A stretch of DNA of 39,672 nucleotides from Lachnospiraceae bacterium (GTDB taxonomy: Bacteria; Bacillota; Clostridia; Lachnospirales; Lachnospiraceae): contig JAFSXN010000080.1 of NCBI GenBank assembly GCA_017444015.1, positions 1 through 39,672 of the forward strand, given 5' to 3'. A model generated the notes under the pieces. It saw only the letters and a list, made by a program, of their open reading frames with translations. It ran no database searches and had not been told where the DNA came from. Positions within the stretch are counted from its first letter, which is position 1. The number at the start of each line of letters is the position of its first letter. Positions 34,376 to 39,672 of the stretch are shown here, in pieces. The position numbers were made by a program, and so were the translations under genes.

Positions 34376-34443
34376 TATAATAAAATTAAATAAATACATT
34401 CCGGAGGCATTGAGCAACTGAAACCCAGTAGTACAATGCCTTC
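34376..34443 (+). promoter_or_regulatory. Leader of the feo genes: TATAAT box and hairpin
   Basis: A TATAAT (34376-34381) without a good -35 is followed by an inverted repeat (AGGCATTG near 34404, CAATGCCT near 34433) and then a GGAGG site. No clear Fur or DtxR box was recognised. Confidence 0.45.
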
Positions 34444-34467
34444 GTTGTTGTCGGAGGAAAAGAGGCC

Positions 34468-34668
34468 TTGTCGGAATTCATATCAACGGGAATTGTCATA
34501 CTGCTTATTGTTCTCGCCGTTTTTCTGGCCCTGCGTTCGAGAAGAAAGTCCAGATTAAGCGGCGCTTCCTGCTGCGGGGACTGCTGTGCCTGCGGGAAGG
34601 CGGGAGTGACCATGGGAGGACAGGAAATAAAGGAAGAAAACAAAGGGGACAGCGGACATGACAATTAA
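34468..34668 (+). CDS. FeoB-associated Cys-rich membrane protein
   Basis: The 66-residue protein starts at TTG behind GGAGG. It has one membrane helix (STGIVILLIVLAVFLALRSR) and a Cys cluster (SCCGDCCACGK), as in the small FeoB-associated proteins. It overlaps the FeoB start by 11 bases. It probably supports ferrous iron uptake; the exact role is unproven in the family. Confidence 0.85.
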   Translation: MSEFISTGIVILLIVLAVFLALRSRRKSRLSGASCCGDCCACGKAGVTMGGQEIKEENKGDSGHDN

Positions 34669-37021
34669 AGACCTTGCCATCGGGCAGAGCGGGATTATTA
34701 CGGAGGTAGGAGGAGAGGGCGCTCTTCGCCAGCATTTCCTCGATATGGGAGTAATTCCAGGCGCCGGGGTCCAGGTCGTAAAGCTTGCCCCCCTGGGGGA
34801 CCCGGTAGAGATACGGATCCACGGGTATGAGCTGACGCTTCGGATCGACGATGCGGCAAAGATCGGCGTTAATCCGGTACCCGCAGCGGAAGCGGCTTCC
34901 GAGGGCGGAAAGAAGGAGGTTTCGAAAAAGCAGGCCCGGGAGGAGCATCCGGGACTTGGGGAGGAAGGAAAGTTCCATCCCAAGGGGAGCGGAGACCCGT
35001 TACCCTCGGGAACCCTTCTGACCTTTGCTCTTGTCGGCAATCAGAATTCCGGGAAGACCACTCTTTTTAACCAGCTTACCGGAGCCAGACAGCACGTCGG
35101 GAATTTCCCGGGAGTCACGGTCGAGCGCAAGGACGGGATGATCCGGGGACAGACGAATACCAGCCTGACTGACCTTCCTGGGATCTATTCCATGTCCCCC
35201 TATTCCAGCGAGGAGCTGGTATCGAGAAATCACGTTCTGAAGGAGGGGCCCAAAGGCATCATCAATATCGTCGATGCCAACAATATCGAGAGGAATCTGT
35301 ACCTGACGATGCAGCTGTTAGAGCTGAATATCCCGATGGTCGTGGCGCTCAATATGATGGATGAGGTAACCTCAAACGGCGGGTCGGTGGATGTCAACCG
35401 GATGGAGGCTATGCTGGGAGTCCCGGTTGTACCGATCTCCGCCGCAAAGAATCAGGGTGTCGACGAGTTGGTACGGCATGCGATCCATGTCGCGAAATAC
35501 CAGGAAAGGCCGCTCAGACAGGACTTTTGCAGTTCAGACGACAACGGAGGAGCTGTTCATCGTTGTCTTCACGCGGTAGTCCATCTGATCGAGGATCATG
35601 CCGAACGAAGTAAGCTCCCGGTGCGCTTTGCCGCAAGCAAGGTGATCGAGGGGGATGAGCTGATCATCGACCAGCTGGAATTGGATCAGAACGAAAAGGA
35701 GACGCTTGAGCATATCGTCGCGCAGTTAGAGAAGGAAAGGGGGCTCGATCGCAGCGCCGCCATCGCGGATATGCGCTTTTCCTATATCGACCGGGTATGC
35801 AGACAGTGTGTCGTAAAGCCGAAGGAAAGCAAGGAGAGCCTTCGAAGCCTTAAGATCGATAAGATCCTGACCGGGAAATATACGGCGATCCCGGTTTTCA
35901 TCGCCGTTATGGCGTTGGTGTTCTTTCTGACCTTTGAAGTGATCGGCGCTTTTTTGCAGGAGCTGCTGGAAACCCTGATCGGAAGCCTTTCGGAGCTTTG
36001 CGAGGGGGCGATGACGGCAGCAGGCGTCAATGAAGTGATAAAAGGCCTTGTGATCGGCGGGATCTTTGAGGGCGTGGGAAGCGTCCTGAGCTTTCTGCCC
36101 ATCGTCGTTACCATGTTTTTCTTTTTATCGCTCCTAGAGGACAGCGGCTATATTGCCCGGGTCGCTTTCTTTATGGACAAGCTCCTTCGAAGGATCGGGC
36201 TGTCCGGAAGAAGCATCGTTCCGATGCTGATCGGCTTTGGCTGTACGGTTCCGGCGGTAATGTCCACAAGGACGCTGCCAAGCGACAGAGACCGTAAGAT
36301 GACGATCCTTTTAACTCCCTTTATGAGCTGTACAGCAAAGCTGCCGGTCTACGGTTTCTTTGCGGCCGCCTTCTTTCCGGATAAGAGCGGGCTTGTGACT
36401 TTTTTACTGTATTTTCTCGGGATCCTTACAAGCATCCTTGTGGCGATCCTGTTCAAGAATTTTCTGTTTAAGGGCGAGGCGGTCCCCTTTATCATGGAGC
36501 TGCCGAACTACCGGCTTCCGAACGCGAGAAATGTTCTTCAGCTGTTATGGGAAAAAGCAAAGGACTTTTTACAGAGAGCGTTTTCGATCATTCTGATCGC
36601 GACGATCGTGGTCTGGGTATTAAAGAGCTTTGATCCGCATTTTGATCGGGTAGTCAATTCAAAGGGCAGTATCTTAGCTTTGATCGCAGGCCTCCTGGCG
36701 CCCCTGCTTCGCCCTGTGGGACTCGGAGACTGGAGGATCGTAACTTCCTTAATCAGCGGCTTTATGGCCAAGGAAAGCGTCGTTTCGGTGCTTCAGGTGC
36801 TGTTTGGGGAAGGCGGAGGGATCTATCAGATCCTTACGCCGTTGACTGCGGCCTCGCTTTTAGTCTTCAGCCTTTTGTATACACCCTGCGTCGCCTCCAT
36901 TGCGGCGATCAGGCGTGAGCTTGGGGGAAAATGGGCGGCAGGAGTCGTTTTGTGGCAGTGCTTTGTGGCATGGGTCGTGTCTCTTCTGGTTTATCAGGTG
37001 GGGCTCTTTATCGGCTTGTAA
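34658..37021 (+). CDS. feoB: Ferrous iron transporter, FeoA-FeoB fusion
   Basis: The 787-residue protein carries Fe2+ into the cell. An SH3-like FeoA domain (about residues 1-75: KDLAIGQSGIITEVGGEGAL) is joined by a charged linker to FeoB. The G-domain has G1 GNQNSGKTT, G3 DLPG and G4 NMMD. The membrane part keeps the FeoB gate segments, with Cys in LIGFGCTVPAVMSTRTL and in MSCTAKLPVYGFFAAAFF. FeoA is normally a separate gene; fusions occur in some Clostridia. The upstream Cys-rich protein overlaps its start. Confidence 0.95.
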   Translation: MTIKDLAIGQSGIITEVGGEGALRQHFLDMGVIPGAGVQVVKLAPLGDPVEIRIHGYELTLRIDDAAKIGVNPVPAAEAASEGGKKEVSKKQAREEHPGLGEEGKFHPKGSGDPLPSGTLLTFALVGNQNSGKTTLFNQLTGARQHVGNFPGVTVERKDGMIRGQTNTSLTDLPGIYSMSPYSSEELVSRNHVLKEGPKGIINIVDANNIERNLYLTMQLLELNIPMVVALNMMDEVTSNGGSVDVNRMEAMLGVPVVPISAAKNQGVDELVRHAIHVAKYQERPLRQDFCSSDDNGGAVHRCLHAVVHLIEDHAERSKLPVRFAASKVIEGDELIIDQLELDQNEKETLEHIVAQLEKERGLDRSAAIADMRFSYIDRVCRQCVVKPKESKESLRSLKIDKILTGKYTAIPVFIAVMALVFFLTFEVIGAFLQELLETLIGSLSELCEGAMTAAGVNEVIKGLVIGGIFEGVGSVLSFLPIVVTMFFFLSLLEDSGYIARVAFFMDKLLRRIGLSGRSIVPMLIGFGCTVPAVMSTRTLPSDRDRKMTILLTPFMSCTAKLPVYGFFAAAFFPDKSGLVTFLLYFLGILTSILVAILFKNFLFKGEAVPFIMELPNYRLPNARNVLQLLWEKAKDFLQRAFSIILIATIVVWVLKSFDPHFDRVVNSKGSILALIAGLLAPLLRPVGLGDWRIVTSLISGFMAKESVVSVLQVLFGEGGGIYQILTPLTAASLLVFSLLYTPCVASIAAIRRELGGKWAAGVVLWQCFVAWVVSLLVYQVGLFIGL

Positions 37022-37074
37022 AAAACCGGAATTTGGTGTATGGTTAGGAAACACGATTCATCGAGGTAAGCAGT

Positions 37075-38052
37075 ATGGAAACGGAGCAGCAGTATTTTAT
37101 CGACAATCTGGATCGGGCGATCAAAGAGGGGTGGATTCAGGTCTATCATCAGCCCATCATCCGCGCCGCAAACGGATGCGTCAGCGAGGAGGAGGGACTG
37201 GCCCGGTGGATCGATCCGAAAAGAGGGACCCTTATGCCGGAGCAGTTCATTCCGGTTTTAGAGGAGGCAGGGCTCGTCTGTAAGCTGGATCTTTTTGTCG
37301 TAGAGCAGATCCTTGAAAAAATGAAGCAGCAGGCCTCGGCGGGGCTTTATATCGTCCCGGAGTCCGTCAATCTGTCCCGCAGGGATTTTGACTCCTGCGA
37401 TATGGTAGAGGAGATCCGAAGAAGAGTAGATACCGCGGGCTTTACGAGAGGCAAGATCAATATCGAGATCGCGGAAAGCGGCCTGGGAGCGGATTTTGAT
37501 TTTATCAGAGAGCAGGTCGAGCGCTTCCGGTCCATAGGCTTTCACGTCTGGATGGATGATTTCGGAAGCGGCTTTTCGTCTCTTGACGTACTTCAGAGCA
37601 TCCGGTTTGATCTGATCAAGTTTGACAGGCGTTTTATGCGGCAGTTCGATCAGGGCCCCAAAAGCAGGATCATCCTTACGGAGCTGATCAAGATAGCGAT
37701 CGGACTGGGGATCGATACGGTGGTCGAGGGAGTCGAAACGGAGGAGCAGGCGGAGTTTTTAAAGGAGATTGGCGCAACCAAGCTGCAGGGCTTTTACTAT
37801 ACGAAACCGCATTCCCTGAAGGAGCTGTTTGAGCGCTACCGGATGGGTTCGCAGATCGGCTTTGAGAATCCCGAGGAATCGGATTACTATGCGACGCTTG
37901 GGAGAATGAACCTGTACGATCTTACAACAGCGACCAATGACGACGAGTCGATCCGGAACTATTTTGATACGACCCCTATGGCGATCTTAGAATCGGATGA
38001 CTGGGAGCTGATGTTAGTACGCGGCAATCAGATAGTGTCAAGTGACCTATGA
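37075..38052 (+). CDS. EAL-domain protein, C-terminus apparently cut off
   Basis: The 325 residues are an EAL domain from the start (VYHQPIIR, EEGLARWIDP in place of EALLRW). The conserved acidic and metal positions are seen in SVNLSRRDF, IEIAESGL, MDDFGSGFSSLDV, IKFDRRFM and VVEGVETEEQA, with LQGFYYTKP near the end, so c-di-GMP hydrolysis is possible. After it, a segment (YFDTTPMAILESDDWELMLV) resembles the start of a PAS-like domain seen after EAL in Lachnospiraceae proteins. It breaks off after RGN with an unrelated QIVSSDL tail. Transposon-related DNA follows. It lies 53 bp after feoB. Confidence 0.85.
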   Translation: METEQQYFIDNLDRAIKEGWIQVYHQPIIRAANGCVSEEEGLARWIDPKRGTLMPEQFIPVLEEAGLVCKLDLFVVEQILEKMKQQASAGLYIVPESVNLSRRDFDSCDMVEEIRRRVDTAGFTRGKINIEIAESGLGADFDFIREQVERFRSIGFHVWMDDFGSGFSSLDVLQSIRFDLIKFDRRFMRQFDQGPKSRIILTELIKIAIGLGIDTVVEGVETEEQAEFLKEIGATKLQGFYYTKPHSLKELFERYRMGSQIGFENPEESDYYATLGRMNLYDLTTATNDDESIRNYFDTTPMAILESDDWELMLVRGNQIVSSDL

Positions 38053-38528
38053 AAAAAATGAGCCGAAGAAAAAGGCTCAGATGAACCTTGATAAGTAGAT
38101 ATTTGTAAGTACATTCAAGCGGACGGTGCCGCTTTTCGCCCACCCCATTTACATTTTTGGCAAGCGAAAATAACAGTCCCACCCCAGTTCAAAGCGGCAC
38201 CTGGTGTGTTGTATCGGTTTAATTGTAGATTATGGTATGCGCTATGCTCTTCGAGGGCTTAGGGCGCTTCTACGCTCCGCTCCGGTCGTTGCCAAGCAGG
38301 TGCCACCGGCACCTGGCAACCTAAGAACCCGCAAGGGACACGTCCCTTGACCCATTATGCGGGCTCTGCCCGCACCTGTCCTCGCCGGAGGCAGGGAAAG
38401 GCGCATAGCACCTTTCCCAATAGACAGGATAATCCGTAAACCTTATGTCAAGGGACTTTCGCGGCATATCCTCGCGGCAGAGCCGCTCCGGTATTCCACG
38501 GTTCCCTTGACAACGGTTCCGCTCCAGT
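38053..38528 (+). other. 476-bp non-coding stretch packed with GC-rich hairpins, next to the transposase
   Basis: No gene is supported. Hairpins in order: TGAGCC/GGCTCA (38059-38079); GGTGCCGCTTT/AAAGCGGCACC (38125-38201, perfect 11 bp, with an inner TTTTCGC/GCGAAAA); GTTGCCA-GGTGCC/GGCACC-TGGCAAC (38288-38320); CAAGGGA/TCCCTTG (38332-38349); GCGGGC/GCCCGC (38359-38373); GGGAAAGGCGC/GCACCTTTCCC (38394-38418); GCGGC/GCCGC (38474-38486). GTCCCTTGAC (38342-38351) can also pair with GTCAAGGGAC (38447-38456), an alternative fold. It is probably the end region of the insertion element. Confidence 0.7.
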
Positions 38529-39672
38529 CTATGCGGATACCTGTTGCTGCATCTTCAGGATCGTCTGCTGACCAAGAAAGATCATGAGCTGCCATTTGCC
38601 CGGCATGTTGTCACCATTTTTGATGACGACATCTTCGACCAAAGGTCGGAATCGGTTGTGTTTATGGGGACGCAGGAAGTTGTAGTAAGCCACCCATAAG
38701 GCCAGGTCATAGTTGGCACCGTCGTAATTATCGAAACCGTTTGTAGGGCGATATGAGGCTTTGTACGTGCGGTTTAACCGCTCGATCATCTGCTTGTAGG
38801 GACGGAACTCTTTTGATACTTCGTCGTCGTTTGTAAGACCGATTACCTGCGTGATATCGAACTTAAACTTCTCCTTAAACTGAACGAAGAACTGTTGGGC
38901 GGCGAGCGGGTATGCACTGTATCCGTCGGCGATAAACTTGAAGTTTTTTGGAAGTTCTTTAAGGTGTTGGAATGCCATCCGCATCGCCATGATACATGGC
39001 CCCACACCCCGGTTGTCTGACACCTGGTATCCGATAATGACACGTGTTGCGGCGTTCATAATGAACCAGATATAGCCCTTGATGCCACGCACTTTGATGT
39101 AGGTCTCATCAGCTGTAAAGGCAAGGTGGTTTGGATTTTTTTCGTAAGGGTATGTATCGACAAATGGCTTTATACAGATGGCGGCAGTTTTACAGTAGTT
39201 GGCCACCATTTGATGGGATATGGATATGCCGTGAATGTCCTTTAAAGCTTGGGCGGTTTTGCGAAGGGATAATCCTAAGTTGACCCGATAGGAAAGACAA
39301 AGCGACATGATGTAGGCGTTGTTTTTGGTGAACTTTAGGGACGATGCATTCTTAGGCAGGGTGGTGATATCCATCTTAAAGAAGTCTATCGTGAATTCCC
39401 GGTAGATGTAGTGAAGCTTATATTTATTCTTTCCGTAGGCTTCTTTAAGATCCTCTTTATCGACCTTTTTAAGGTTACCCAAGTAGTATGAACACTTCGG
39501 GTTAATGCACTTATGGACAATGAAGTGTTTCCGATCCTTCTTTGGAACAAGGGTATGCATGCAGTAAGGACACCTAAGATTAAGGCGTGATGCTTTCGTG
39601 GATTCCTGAGAGAAGGTGTTCTGACAGACCTTGCAGAGGATCTGACCTTTGGATCCGTTATTCTTGTATAGG
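38529..39672 (-). CDS. DDE (RNase H-fold) transposase with N-terminal zinc ribbons, 5' end outside the window
   Basis: The frame is open from the right edge, beyond the ATG at 39560. The part upstream of that ATG reads QILCKVCQNTFSQ and then LRCPYC, a zinc ribbon, and HKCINPKCSYY follows. Together these are several Cys pairs that likely bind DNA ends. The catalytic core is seen as FTADETYIKV (first Asp), IADGYSAYP (second Asp) and MIERLNRTYKASYRPTNGFD (Glu), with YNFLRPHK near the end as in rve/IS240-like transposases. I cannot name the IS family with confidence. The stop is at 38529. The element's right end is outside the window. Confidence 0.85.
   Translation of the reverse strand, partial: LYKNNGSKGQILCKVCQNTFSQESTKASRLNLRCPYCMHTLVPKKDRKHFIVHKCINPKCSYYLGNLKKVDKEDLKEAYGKNKYKLHYIYREFTIDFFKMDITTLPKNASSLKFTKNNAYIMSLCLSYRVNLGLSLRKTAQALKDIHGISISHQMVANYCKTAAICIKPFVDTYPYEKNPNHLAFTADETYIKVRGIKGYIWFIMNAATRVIIGYQVSDNRGVGPCIMAMRMAFQHLKELPKNFKFIADGYSAYPLAAQQFFVQFKEKFKFDITQVIGLTNDDEVSKEFRPYKQMIERLNRTYKASYRPTNGFDNYDGANYDLALWVAYYNFLRPHKHNRFRPLVEDVVIKNGDNMPGKWQLMIFLGQQTILKMQQQVSA

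Noticed and set aside
34376-34460. Fur box upstream of feo
   Set aside because: The sequence is AT-rich, but no 19-bp inverted Fur-type or DtxR-type site could be made out by eye.

Overview
The window looks like a chromosomal segment of a Gram-positive, anaerobic Clostridia-type bacterium, most likely a Lachnospiraceae relative. The basis is gene content and protein style: lipoproteins with clear lipoboxes, a FeoA-FeoB fusion beside a Cys-rich FeoB partner, an AraC/fucI pair, a PTS_EIIC_2-type permease, dCache-type chemoreceptors, HD-GYP and EAL proteins, GGAGG ribosome sites and sigma-A-like promoters. GC is moderate to slightly high by eye, with AT-rich patches between genes. No rRNA, tRNA or CRISPR array was seen.

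Layout, left to right. (1) A comEC gene enters from the left edge. After it comes a hairpin plus a 103-bp repeat that sits against a shortened RelE-like toxin gene with its AbrB-like antitoxin. A surface block follows: M13 peptidase lipoprotein, DUF3160-like lipoprotein and CapA-like protein. Then comes holA, which in many Firmicutes lies next to comEC, so the 7.5 kb between them looks like an accessory insertion. (2) A translation block holds a SEC-C protein, thrS, infC (AUU start behind a terminator-bearing leader), rpmI, rplT and an Sfp-type phosphopantetheinyl transferase. Its intergenic spaces are unusually long and packed with inverted repeats. (3) A divergent AraC regulator and fucI (L-fucose isomerase) are followed by a LacI regulator and a five-gene branched-chain-amino-acid-type ABC transporter. 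(4) A signalling and housekeeping stretch holds an HD-GYP protein with an apparent frameshift near its start, a Ser-rich secreted protein coupled to a YgjP-like metallopeptidase, HU, an ECF sigma factor, a CPA2-type antiporter and a PTS EIIC-like permease. (5) A chemoreceptor, the feo iron-uptake genes and an EAL gene that appears cut off follow. Beyond these is a hairpin-rich non-coding stretch and a DDE transposase running off the right edge.

The most unusual content is non-coding. Three copies of a 103-bp element (TATACT...AGTATA ends) at 2107, 11262 and 14807 each follow directly after a hairpin whose sequence differs completely while the hairpin itself is kept. A second motif (10549 and 14720) keeps a fixed frame (ATGCGCAC...GTAAGG...GGCGC) around fully changed but still complementary 7-bp stems. 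Two further hairpins at 10508 and 10602 share an AAACGAA core but differ by compensated base pairs. Large multi-branched inverted-repeat structures lie between thrS and infC and between the PPTase and AraC genes. Together these look like families of structured intergenic elements kept for secondary structure, and they are the best candidate here for an undescribed system.
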